Shown: positions 1 through 7,000, counted from the first letter of the stretch. The stretch is 13,351 nt of DNA from Desulfobacterales bacterium (GCA_030672555.1 DAOVGD010000125.1:1-13351); one strand, 5' to 3'. Translations and numbers: made by a program. Notes: generated from the sequence alone by a model not told the origin.

Positions 1-243
1 GAGGTTTGCCCCGCTGAGGTCTGCCTTGCTGAGATCTGCTCCTCTGAGGTTTGCCTCACTGAGTTTTGCTCCTCCGAGGTTTGCCCCTCCGAGGTTTACC
101 TCCCTGAGGTTTGCCTCGCTGAGCCATGACTTGCTGAGGTCTGCCTCGCTGAGGTCTACTATTTCTTGTAGATTGTTGCTCCTCCACTTATTCCAAACAG
201 CCACACCTTGCCGGATGAGATTAAGATGTTTCTCCTCTGCCAT
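1..243 (-). CDS. Pentapeptide-repeat protein, N-terminal part (3' end outside window)
   Basis: The minus strand is open for 81 codons from an ATG at 243 to the window edge. The protein starts MAEEKHLNLIRQGVAVWNKW, a lead-in (HLnxIrqGvxxWNxWR) common in front of pentapeptide repeats. From about residue 29 it follows the A(D/N)LSx register: DLSEADLSK, SEANLRE, GGANLGGAKL, RGADLSKADLSGANL. In DNA this appears as a degenerate 15-bp tandem repeat with the plus-strand consensus GAGGTYTGCCTCGCT over about 1-165. Such repeats fold into a right-handed quadrilateral beta-helix. Functions in the family vary, from DNA mimicry on gyrase to effector scaffolds and unknown roles, and nothing here selects one. 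A GGAG at 251-254 lies 8 nt before the ATG, and a strong promoter lies further upstream. No membrane segment is seen in the visible part. The reading frame is clear; the specific role is unknown. Confidence 0.9.
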   Translation of the reverse strand, partial: MAEEKHLNLIRQGVAVWNKWRSNNLQEIVDLSEADLSKSWLSEANLREVNLGGANLGGAKLSEANLRGADLSKADLSGANL

Positions 244-308
244 CAGGACCACTCCACTTAATTTTGCTTAACCAGATTTGCTTATTTGAGCTATATTAAT
301 AAGTTTAT

Positions 309-337
309 ATTGTATACGAATTCAAAAATGATGTCAA
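309..337 (-). promoter_or_regulatory. Sigma-70 type promoter for the pentapeptide-repeat gene
   Basis: On the minus strand TTGACA (337-332) is followed by a 17-bp spacer and TACAAT (314-309), a perfect -35 and a -10 with one mismatch. The start of transcription would fall near 302, giving a leader of about 60 nt before the ATG at 243. This is the best-matching promoter in the window. It points away from the attC-like site. Confidence 0.7.
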
Positions 338-385
338 AATTTATAGATATCGAAAATGATTATCTTTCAGAAGAGTTACTATAAC

Positions 386-456
386 GTATAACCAAGCAGT
401 GCGCTTGACCAGCGCTTGCCTGCGGTTCATGCTGGCAAGTGACTTTATCGTTAGAG
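386..456 (+). other. attC-like integron recombination site (imperfect palindrome)
   Basis: The 71-bp segment is bounded by GTATAAC (386-392, R''-like) and GTTAGAG (450-456, R'-like, close to the GTTRRRY core). Inside, AGTGCGCTTGACCAGC (398-413) pairs with GCTGGCAAGTGACT (431-444). Thirteen Watson-Crick pairs and one G-T wobble form, with two unpaired bases (G401, A408) only in the left arm. A folded stem with extrahelical bases on one arm, closed by TAAC/GTTA ends, is the structural signature of attC sites recognised by integron integrases. The truncated gene at 482 starts 25 bp after the right-hand core, the spacing usual for a cassette. The core matches are not perfect and no integrase gene is in the window, so the call rests on structure and context. 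Confidence 0.5.
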
Positions 457-481
457 CGCAAATAGACAAAAGGATACATAA

Positions 482-733
482 GTGCCTAGCCTTCCCGTAT
501 TCGATGCAAAAACAAACATCAATCATTCGCCGCATGTTGTTTTGCTAGGTGCAGGAGCGAGCCTTGCTGCTTTTCCAGATGGGGAAGCAACCGGTAGACG
601 CCTACCTTTGATGAACAACCTGATTGGAACAGTTGGCTTAGAAGGCGTCTTAGCACAACACGGTTTTAGTGAAGAGGTTGAAAACTTTGAAGCATTTTAT
701 GATGACCTTTCTTCGTCCTGTAATATTCAATGA
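482..733 (+). pseudogene. Truncated SIR2-like domain protein (probable gene-cassette remnant)
   Basis: An 83-residue reading frame starts at GTG 482, with AGGA at 471-474 seven bases upstream. HVVLLGAGASLAAFPDGEA near residues 18-36 is the glycine-rich nucleotide-binding start (GAGAS) of a Rossmann-type SIR2-like domain. It is followed by RLPLMNNLIGTVGLEGVL and ENFEAFYDDLSS, which resemble the next conserved segments of a family of SIR2-like proteins, many from defence islands. Family members are roughly 250 residues or longer, so this copy stops after the first nucleotide-binding segment and cannot be a complete NAD-binding enzyme. The last residues (SCNIQ) look unrelated to the family. I see no continuation in other frames before the hairpin at 759. 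It lies directly after the attC-like site, which suggests a cassette truncated at its 3' end. The family assignment is from recall of motif patterns. Confidence 0.6.
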
Positions 734-758
734 CACCATCGCGTCGGCGTAGTTCAAG

Positions 759-819
759 AAAGACAAATATGGCCTGATTTATCTTTTTTTGAGAGATAAA
801 TCAGGCCATATTTGTCTTT
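759..819. repeat. Perfect 26-bp inverted repeat (long hairpin)
   Basis: Arm 759-784 (starting AAAGACAAATATGG) and arm 794-819 are exact reverse complements over 26 bp, separated by the 9-nt loop TTTTTTGAG. The repeat lies between the SIR2-like remnant (plus) and HepT (minus), which converge on it. Neither side is followed by a T tract outside the stem, so it is not a standard intrinsic terminator, although a transcript from either strand would form a very stable stem. The absence of any mismatch suggests recent origin or selection, as in a MITE-like or palindromic repeat element. The rest of the spacer (820-889) holds nothing else I recognise. Confidence 0.9.
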
Positions 820-889
820 GCCGGGGAGATAATTGGGAGAACTGGTTGTCTCTTCCCTTTCAACATTCGACTTGCATTCTTCGGGTAGG

Positions 890-1321
890 TCACTGCTGTG
901 AGATGGTTTCGAATGCTTGATAAACGAGTCCTCTAAAACGATCAAAATCGCTTAGGTTTTGTTGAAGCAGGCCATGAACTTTTTCGAGATCAATTTCAAT
1001 ATATTCGTGGATTAAAAGATTTCTAAAGCCCACCATCTTTGCCAGCTTTTCTCCAAAATCGTGGGGGAGTATGCGATTGCGGCTCAGAATGATGAATAAA
1101 TCTGCCATTGTGTCCGGGGTGCCGAGTTTGTCATCTGACACAATATGTGAGGCCACATCAATACAGATTTGGATGGCCATCTGCAAATTGTATAATATGA
1201 TATCTTGCACATCTTCGTCTTTCGAGAAATCGTCATAGGAAATTGTTCGGTACCTCTCGAGTCGCTTTAGATGGCGATCTAGTTTTCCAAAGAGCTTGTC
1301 AACTACATCAAGATCGGTCAT
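890..1321 (-). CDS. hepT: HepT-like HEPN ribonuclease toxin of an MNT/HEPN pair
   Basis: This 143-residue, mainly helical protein belongs to the DUF86/HepT group of HEPN domains. The catalytic motif RX4HXY is present as RNLLIHEY, with R100, H105 and Y107. In characterised HepT-MntA systems this motif forms the RNase site, and its tyrosine is the residue that the partner MntA modifies with AMP, which silences the toxin. Other typical segments are YNLQMAIQICIDVASHI (44-60) and the loop before FGEKLAKMVGFRN. Length fits the family (about 130-145). The ATG overlaps the mntA stop by 4 bp (ATGA), and GGAGG at 1334-1330, inside mntA, lies 8 nt upstream, so translation is coupled. All key residues are intact, so the toxin is probably functional. 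Confidence 0.92.
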   Translation of the reverse strand: MTDLDVVDKLFGKLDRHLKRLERYRTISYDDFSKDEDVQDIILYNLQMAIQICIDVASHIVSDDKLGTPDTMADLFIILSRNRILPHDFGEKLAKMVGFRNLLIHEYIEIDLEKVHGLLQQNLSDFDRFRGLVYQAFETISQQ

Positions 1322-1725
1322 GAAAGGGACCTCCGGCGCATCTTTTCACGATATAGGTTAAACACAGGCAGAAAATCAAAGTATTCATAGATGGTACTTT
1401 TAAAGAAATCACGGAACGCAGTGCGATCCTTTTCAATGATAAGTGTCCCGGTTTTGAGAACCTTATAACGCAGGAGGGGAGGGGCCTGATTCAGAATAAT
1501 CAGATCCACCTCGTTTTTGAGTACCTTTTGAAGCTCCAGCTGCAGGTCTAACTGAAAATTGAGATACTCGGTGCGGGGAAAATCACGGACAAGCTGGACA
1601 GCAATATCAATATCCCGAAATGAATCCCTGGTGACCACCGAACCAAAGAGAAACGCCAAGGTGATTTCATTTATCGGTTCAAGTAACTGAACCACCGCAT
1701 TTTGAATTGTGGACTTCGTGTTCAT
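1318..1725 (-). CDS. mntA: MntA-like minimal nucleotidyltransferase antitoxin
   Basis: This is a 135-residue MNT-type nucleotidyltransferase, the antitoxin partner of HepT; it AMPylates the toxin's tyrosine. The metal-binding motif is LFGSVVTRDSFRDIDIAV, giving G28-S29 and D38-x-D40, and the third acidic residue is probably D74 in EVDLIIL. The spacing between GS and DxD is 8 residues, while the usual motif has about 10, so the loop is short. The C-terminus (about 104-125, FRDFFKSTIYEYFDFLPVFN) matches the usual helical tail that contacts the toxin. The gene is first in a two-gene operon with hepT. Its ATG at 1725 has no clear Shine-Dalgarno sequence, and the leader from the predicted promoter is only about 30 nt. 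No other start precedes the catalytic motif. Confidence 0.9.
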   Translation of the reverse strand: MNTKSTIQNAVVQLLEPINEITLAFLFGSVVTRDSFRDIDIAVQLVRDFPRTEYLNFQLDLQLELQKVLKNEVDLIILNQAPPLLRYKVLKTGTLIIEKDRTAFRDFFKSTIYEYFDFLPVFNLYREKMRRRSLS

Positions 1726-1763
1726 GTGTCGTATGGTCGATGAAGAGGTTGTTGTAATTATTA

Positions 1764-1793
1764 AATGTAATAGAAGAATTAGATGGGTGTCAA
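1764..1793 (-). promoter_or_regulatory. Candidate promoter of the mntA-hepT operon
   Basis: On the minus strand TTGACA (1793-1788) is followed by an 18-bp spacer and TACATT (1769-1764, four of six consensus bases). It lies between the tRNA terminator and mntA, so the toxin-antitoxin pair has its own transcription unit. No clear operator palindrome is seen around it. Confidence 0.45.
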
Positions 1794-1827
1794 GGTGGAA
1801 AATCGAATCCTCAAGCTTGACTCCAAC

Positions 1828-1860
1828 AAAAAAGGAGTCGCCAATATCAGCCGACTCCTT
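1828..1860 (-). terminator. Rho-independent terminator of the tRNA-Pro transcript
   Basis: On the minus strand AAGGAGTCG (1860-1852) pairs with CGACTCCTT (1840-1832) across an 11-nt loop. The stem runs into six T residues (1833-1828, the first two also pairing at its base). It begins 9 bp after the encoded CCA end of the tRNA and insulates it from mntA. Confidence 0.88.
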
Positions 1861-1868
1861 GATTTTAC

Positions 1869-1945
<77 letters not shown>

Positions 1946-1981
1946 ACTTTATCTGTCTCTCACTGGGAGAAAAGGTCAATA

Positions 1982-2010
1982 CTCTTATCACCTGGTTTTT
2001 TCTCTGTCAA
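1982..2010 (-). promoter_or_regulatory. Candidate promoter of tRNA-Pro
   Basis: On the minus strand TTGACA (2010-2005) is a perfect -35 box. The -10 is less clear: TAAGAG with a 17-bp spacer, or GATAAG with 15 bp. The transcript would have a leader of about 30 nt. It sits in the 83-bp gap after the pilC stop codon, so the tRNA probably has its own promoter. Confidence 0.4.
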
Positions 2011-2028
2011 GGCATGCGCCCCGGCCCT

Positions 2029-3240
2029 TTAACCTCCGACCGCCCCCGCCATCTTGAAGATGGGAAGATACATGGCAATGATCAAACCACCGATTACCAC
2101 TCCCAAAAAAACCATCATGAACGGTTCAATCATTGCTGTAAGATTGCTTACCGCGGCGTCCACCTCATCATCATAAAAATCCGCAATCTTTCCAAGCATG
2201 GCATCTAAGGCGCCTGTGGATTCACCAACCGCGATCATCTGCACCACCATAGAAGGAAATACACCGCTTGCGGCCAAAGGAGCAGCAATTGTCTGTCCTT
2301 CACTAATAGCTGATCGAACGTCAAGAACAGCACCCTCCACTACTTTATTTCCCGCAGTCCTGGCAACAATCTTAAGTCCCTCAAGAATCGAAACACCGCT
2401 GGATAGCATTGTGCCAAGAGTCCGGGTAAACTTGGCTACTGCCACCTTTCTCAGCAAGGGGCCAAACACAGGGAAAGTCAACAGAAGCCTGTCTATAAGT
2501 AGTCTCCCCTTTTCAGTGTTATAAAATTTTTTAAGAGCGATACCGAACAAAACTACAGCTCCTATCATATGCAATACATAGTGCCTTATAAGGTTACTCA
2601 AGGCAACAACGACCTGTGTAGGCGCGGGAAGGGCGCTCCCAAAGTCCGCGAACATTGATTCAAATACGGGGATGACAAAAACCATGATAATACCCACAAC
2701 TAAAACTGCGACAATAAGCACTATGATGGGATAAGTCATAGCGCCTTTCACCTGTTTTTTTAGTTTCATTGCCTTTTCTATATAATTTGAAAGACGATTC
2801 AGTATCACATCGAGTATACCGCCGGCCTCGCCTGCGGCGATCATGTTTACAAACAAGTCGTCAAAAATCTTGGGGAACTTTCCCAAAGCCTCGGCAAACG
2901 TGGCTCCTCCTTCCACATCGTCCTTAATCGTTTTCAACGTTGTCTTAAAAGTCTTATTCTCTTGTTGTGAGTGGAGGATCTCCAAACATTGAACTAAGGG
3001 AAGTCCGGCGTCAATCATAGTGGAGAACTGTCTGGAAAAGACTACAATATCCTTTTCCGTCACCTTTGGTTGTAAAAATTCTACGTTTTCAAAAAGATCC
3101 TTTGGTTTTTGCTTAACCTTTATAGGGGTAATCTGCATCCTACGAAGTTGTAACGTGACCGCATCCTCATTATTAGCTTCTATTTCACCCTTTTGAATAA
3201 CGCCTTTTTTGGTCTTGCCTTTCCATTGATAAACCGGCAT
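2029..3240 (-). CDS. pilC: Type IV pilus inner-membrane platform protein PilC (GspF family)
   Basis: PilC is the integral membrane platform of the type IV pilus. It contacts the assembly and retraction ATPases on the cytoplasmic side and couples them to pilin insertion or removal. The 403-residue length is typical. It opens with MPVYQWKGKTKKGVIQKGEI, the usual PilC N-terminus (xYxWxGxxxxGxxxxG), then has two T2SF/GspF repeats at about 68-190 and 270-393. Each contains the conserved (S/T)MxxxGxxxxxxL segment (STMIDAGLPLVQCLEIL 73-89, GTMLSSGVSILEGLKIV 276-292) and the matching AGExxGxLD or GExTGxLD motif (137-144, 339-346). Membrane segments are near 170-193, 222-240 and 371-395. GGGAGG at 3250-3245 lies only 4 nt before the ATG. 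It is separated from pilB and pilT, which are not in the window. Confidence 0.96.
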   Translation of the reverse strand: MPVYQWKGKTKKGVIQKGEIEANNEDAVTLQLRRMQITPIKVKQKPKDLFENVEFLQPKVTEKDIVVFSRQFSTMIDAGLPLVQCLEILHSQQENKTFKTTLKTIKDDVEGGATFAEALGKFPKIFDDLFVNMIAAGEAGGILDVILNRLSNYIEKAMKLKKQVKGAMTYPIIVLIVAVLVVGIIMVFVIPVFESMFADFGSALPAPTQVVVALSNLIRHYVLHMIGAVVLFGIALKKFYNTEKGRLLIDRLLLTFPVFGPLLRKVAVAKFTRTLGTMLSSGVSILEGLKIVARTAGNKVVEGAVLDVRSAISEGQTIAAPLAASGVFPSMVVQMIAVGESTGALDAMLGKIADFYDDEVDAAVSNLTAMIEPFMMVFLGVVIGGLIIAMYLPIFKMAGAVGG

Positions 3241-3529
3241 ATTTCCTCCCTTTTAAAGAGGTCCTTGCAAAAGATCCCTTTTAGGTCAGGCTGAGATTTT
3301 GATTTTCTTTCTTGACTTTAGAACAATTATTGAGTGTGTTACAAAGCACTTTCAACAACACCACAAAATTTTTTTATAGACCTGCCATCAATTATAATTT
3401 CGCAAAAAGTGCCCGATAAGGATATTGTTCGTCTTATAGAAAAAATCCTTTAATTATTTATCACAATCATTACTTGAATTCAAGGAAGCGCGAAGCAAAA
3501 ATGATAGTACTTCAGATGAATTACATGAA
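3241..3529. other. Intergenic region upstream of pilC
   Basis: This AT-rich spacer of 289 bp separates pilC from the small membrane-protein gene that precedes it on the same strand. It contains one copy of the RATTTYGYAAAAAG element (3396-3413) and a 12-bp palindrome CTTGAATTCAAG (3473-3484). I found no convincing promoter or terminator. Neither TGGCAC-N5-TTGC (sigma-54) nor a good TTGACA/TATAAT pair is clear. Confidence 0.5.
3396..3413 (+). repeat. Copy A of short element RATTTYGYAAAAAG
   Basis: The sequence AATTTCGCAAAAAGTG resembles copies at 3770-3784 (inverted) and 3900-3915, over 14-15 aligned bases. It lies in the spacer before pilC. Confidence 0.45.
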
Positions 3530-3748
3530 TCAGGACAATAGACGCTTGACAATGCCCCGGAAAAAGCGATGCTTCTTCAATATCATGCCGGGCACTACAC
3601 CTGCTAAGTGGTAGGGCAAGAACTGCCGGGCCGTCACATCCCAACCCAACCCAAAACGCAACACTGCATAAGCTCCCCACACACCCACACCTACAGCTAA
3701 CAAGATGGTTCCCAAGATTTTCAATAAGTCTCTTTCATTTTTGTTCAT
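3530..3748 (-). CDS. Small membrane protein of unknown function
   Basis: The preferred product is 72 residues, starting MNKNERDLLKILGTILLAVG at ATG 3748, which has GAGG (3760-3757) eight bases upstream. An in-frame ATG at 3796 would add 16 residues but overlaps the predicted -10 region. The protein has one clear membrane segment at about 9-29 (LKILGTILLAVGVGVWGAYAV), then a loop with FGLGWDVTARQFLPYHLAGVVPGMIL and a basic C-terminus (KKHRFFRGIVKRLL). A second, weaker hydrophobic stretch, HLAGVVPGMIL, may be re-entrant or membrane-associated. I recognise no named family. It lies upstream of pilC in the same direction, but the 289-bp gap argues against tight co-transcription. Residue composition, a good ribosome site and a matching promoter support a real gene. 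Confidence 0.72.
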   Translation of the reverse strand: MNKNERDLLKILGTILLAVGVGVWGAYAVLRFGLGWDVTARQFLPYHLAGVVPGMILKKHRFFRGIVKRLLS

Positions 3749-3769
3749 TATAGTTGCCTCTATATAAAA

Positions 3770-3784
3770 GCTTTTTGCAAAATC
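3770..3784 (-). repeat. Copy B (inverted) of short element RATTTYGYAAAAAG
   Basis: Read on the minus strand it is GATTTTGCAAAAAGC. Together with the plus-strand copy at 3900-3915 it forms an interrupted inverted repeat flanking the divergent promoter region of the small membrane protein and the activase operon. Confidence 0.45.
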
Positions 3785-3785
3785 T

Positions 3786-3815
3786 CTTATATGCATTAAT
3801 TAGCACAGTTTTGAA
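3786..3815 (-). promoter_or_regulatory. Candidate promoter of the small membrane-protein gene
   Basis: On the minus strand TTCAAA (3815-3810, four of six) is followed by 18 bp and TATAAG (3791-3786, five of six). Transcription would start near 3780, about 30 nt before the preferred ATG at 3748. This argues against the upstream ATG at 3796. Confidence 0.4.
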
Positions 3816-3850
3816 GAAAATTCGACTATCCAAACATTCTAAAAAATATC

Positions 3851-3879
3851 TTGATTTCTATTTGGAAAAAACCTATTTT
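3851..3879 (+). promoter_or_regulatory. Weak candidate promoter of the activase operon
   Basis: TTGATT (3851-3856) and TATTTT (3874-3879) are separated by 17 bp, each matching four of six consensus bases. The region is very AT-rich, so chance matches are likely. If real, the leader before ATG 4025 is about 140 nt and contains the 3979-3994 hairpin. Confidence 0.25.
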
Positions 3880-3899
3880 AATTAGTTTATAAAATTGAT

Positions 3900-3915
3900 G
3901 ATTTCGTAAAAAGTC
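3900..3915 (+). repeat. Copy C of short element RATTTYGYAAAAAG
   Basis: GATTTCGTAAAAAGTC, in the leader of the activase operon. See the copies at 3396-3413 and 3770-3784. Confidence 0.45.
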
Positions 3916-3978
3916 TTTTGTGAACGACTTTGAGCATTTTGGGAGAAAAGCAATTGAGATGTTCATCGTTAAAAAATG

Positions 3979-3994
3979 TCCCGCCAAGGCGGGA
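3979..3994. repeat. Perfect GC-rich palindrome TCCCGCCAAGGCGGGA in the activase leader
   Basis: Seven-base arms TCCCGCC and GGCGGGA flank an AA loop, in otherwise AT-rich leader DNA. It falls within the 35 codons that could be added in frame upstream of ATG 4025. It looks more like a small dispersed palindrome or leader hairpin than coding sequence. Confidence 0.6.
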
Positions 3995-4024
3995 TGTGAG
4001 GGCGTAGAGATCTCTAAACAAAGA

Positions 4025-7000
4025 ATGTATGTTTCAGACAAATACTATCTTGGGATCGACATGGGCTCGGTAAGTCTTGACGTGGTTGTCCTTAACGACG
4101 ATCATGAGTTGGAGGCTTCCGTATACCGGCGTACTCAAGGAGAGCCCCTTCCGCTTCTTTTGGAAGTTCTTTGCGATTTGCGCAAAGAATTCCAACACTT
4201 TTCCGGGGTGGTCACCACCGGCAGCGGGCGGGAGACAATCGCAGAGATCCTGGGTGTTGTTCCCGTTAATGAAATACTTACCCAGGCCAGGGCCACCTCA
4301 CATTTTTATCCACACGCTCGGACTATTATTGAGATCGGGGGGCAGGATTCAAAGCTGATTTTTTTGGAACAAGATGAGCGGACCGGTAATATACTGATCA
4401 CAGATCATACCCTAAATGATGTCTGCGCGGCAGGGACCGGTTCCTTTCTGGATCAGCAGGCACATAGGCTCGGGATCGATATTGAGGAGACATTCGGAAG
4501 ACTTGCGATGCAATCGAAAAATCCGGCTCCTATTGCAGGGCGTTGCAGTGTGTTTGCAAAGAGCGATATGATTCACCTGCAGCAGGAAGGTATCCCCAAG
4601 AGCGATGTGGTAGCGGGCCTGTGCTATGCGTTGGCACGGAATTTCATCAGTAATCTTGGTAAGGGTAAACCGTTCATGCGTCCCATTGTCTTTCAGGGAG
4701 GGGTAGCGGCCAACCCGGGTGTGGTGAGGGCATTTGAGGATCTTTTGAGTCTTGTCCCTGGTGAGTTAATCATACCCGAACATTTTTTGATCATGGGGGC
4801 CTTTGGTGCTGCCTTGGAGGCGCGAGAAAAAGCCTCTGTGATTGACACCGACCACCTGATCAGCAAGCTGGAGAGTCGCCTTAGAAGTGAGGCCCAAAAT
4901 CACAAATTGTCTCATCTGACAATGCTTCATCCCCGCTCTGATCCTCCTGAGACAATAGACCGGTTTTATGAGACAGGATCAAACGCAGAAAAAGATGGAT
5001 ATCTCGGTATAGACGTGGGAGCGGTCAGCACAAACGTGGTCTTGGTGGATGAGGCAGGAGAAGTTCTGGCAAAAAGCTACACCTTTACAGAGGGGGAACC
5101 GATCGATACGATACGGGCTGCTCTGGCAGAGATGGGAGAACAGATAGGTGACCGCATCTCTGTTCGAGGGGTGGGTGTTACCGGAAGCGGCCGTTACTTT
5201 ATAGGTGATTTTGTGGGTGCGGATGTGGTCTTAAATGAGATTACTGCGCAGGCCAAAGCCGCCCTTGCACACGATCCCTTTATTGATACAATTATCGAGA
5301 TCGGCGGACAGGATTCAAAATATATACGGTGCCGGGATGGCCAGGTAATTGATTTTGAAATGAACAAGGTCTGTGCTGCCGGCACCGGCTCTTTCTTGCA
5401 GGAACAGGCTGCACGTTTGAAGGTTTCGATTGAACATGATTTCAGCAAGTTTGCTTTTGCCTCCAGAGCCCCGGCAGACCTTGGTGCCCGATGTACTGTT
5501 TTCATGGAATCAGACCTGATTCATCACCAGCAGGTGGGATACCGCAGAAGTGATCTTGCAGCAGGCCTTTCTTATGCGATTGCACACAATTACCTTGAAA
5601 AGGTGGTAGGGAGCAAAAAGATCGGGGAAAAGATCATGTTCTTAGGAGGGGTTGCAGGAAACCAGAGTGTTGTCTCGGCCTTTGAGAATATACTCGGCCG
5701 CCAGGTGACCGTACCTGAACACCATAATGTAAACGGCGCGATCGGCGCGGCACTGGCCGCAAAGGAAAAGCAGGAGAGGACCTCCGAGACAAGCCGGTTT
5801 GCCGGATTTTATCTGAAAGATCGTACATATGAGCTTTCCTCCTTTCAATGCAAAAAATGTCCCAACGTGTGCCAGATCCAGCAGATTGTTGTGGACGGTC
5901 GGCTTCGGTCATATTATGGCGGGACTTGCGGCAGATATGAAAGAGGTTCAGGCCGTGTACCTTATGACCATATCCCCGATCTTTTTAAGGAACGAGAAGA
6001 TCTCTTGTTGAACGGATACGAGGTCGGAGATACTTCAGAAACAAAAAGAGACTTCGATAATTCCAGGGTCATTGGGATTCCGCGCGTCTTGAGCTTTTAC
6101 GATTACTTCCCGTTTTGGCATGCTTTTTTTAAAGAATTGGGGCATCAGGTAGTTGTTTCGAAAGAGACCAACAAGCAACAGATCGAAAAAGGGCTTTCCC
6201 ATGTTCCTTCAGAGACATGTTATCCGATAAAGGCGGTTTACGGTCATATTGTAGAGCTTATGGAGAAAGGTACGGACGCGATTTTTCTGCCCTGTGAAAT
6301 CGATTGTGAGACCGATAGGAATGATACTTCGCGGAGTTTTAACTGCCCTTACGTACAGTCCATACCCTATATGGTTCGCGCCGCTATAGGGGACAAAGTG
6401 AATATAATTTCCACGGTTCTTTATCGGGGGAGGCCCAGAAAGGAACAGCGAAAAGAGCTTCGTGGCTTGGGAAGGGAACTCGGCAATGTTCCGCAAAGGA
6501 TAGACCGTGCAATAGAGGCTGCTTTTGCGGCGCAAGACCTTTTTGTGAAGAGTTGCCGGAAACGGGGAGGGGAACTCCTTCGCAGACTTGGTCCTCAGGA
6601 AAAGGCGGTAGTCTTTTTGGGGAAGTCACATAACAGTTTTGACCCGGGGTTAAATCTGCACATTCCCAGGAAGCTTCGCACAAGAGGGTTTCTTACCATA
6701 CCCTATGACTTTCTCCCGATATCTTCCATAAGATTACCAGAGCATTATTCGAATGTGGTATGGAAGAACACCCAGGACCTTTTGAGAATACTTTCCCTGA
6801 TTCGTTCTGACCGTCGTCTTCTTCCGGTAATGCTCACTAACTTCGGGTGTGGTCCTGACTCCTTTTTCCTAAAATATCTTGAGGCAGAGATGGAAGGGAT
6901 TCCCTATTTGGTCCTGGAAGTGGACGATCACACCGGAGATGCAGGGATTGTAACCAGGATTGAAGCTTTTTTAGATACGATCGAACACAGTCGTCCTGCT

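Noticed and set aside
1..165. Tandem 15-bp repeats as a possible CRISPR array or minisatellite
   Set aside because: There are no spacers; the period is five codons and encodes ADLSx repeats.
26..271. Plus-strand frame rich in LRFASLRSAPLRF-type repeats
   Set aside because: It is the antisense of the pentapeptide repeats; the minus-strand frame has family motifs, a ribosome site and a promoter.
759..819. Hairpin as an intrinsic terminator
   Set aside because: No T tract follows the stem on either strand; the T run lies in the loop.
754..945. Minus-strand 63-codon frame with a KDKxGxIxLS duplication
   Set aside because: The duplication is just the two arms of the perfect hairpin being translated, and the N-terminal part overlaps hepT in another frame.
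3473..3484. Palindrome CTTGAATTCAAG as an operator
   Set aside because: A short AT-rich palindrome, not near a recognisable promoter, with no second copy seen.
3920..4024. In-frame N-terminal extension of the activase from GTG 3920 or ATG 3959
   Set aside because: It includes the GC palindrome and has no well-spaced ribosome site; family proteins begin just before the phosphate-1 loop.
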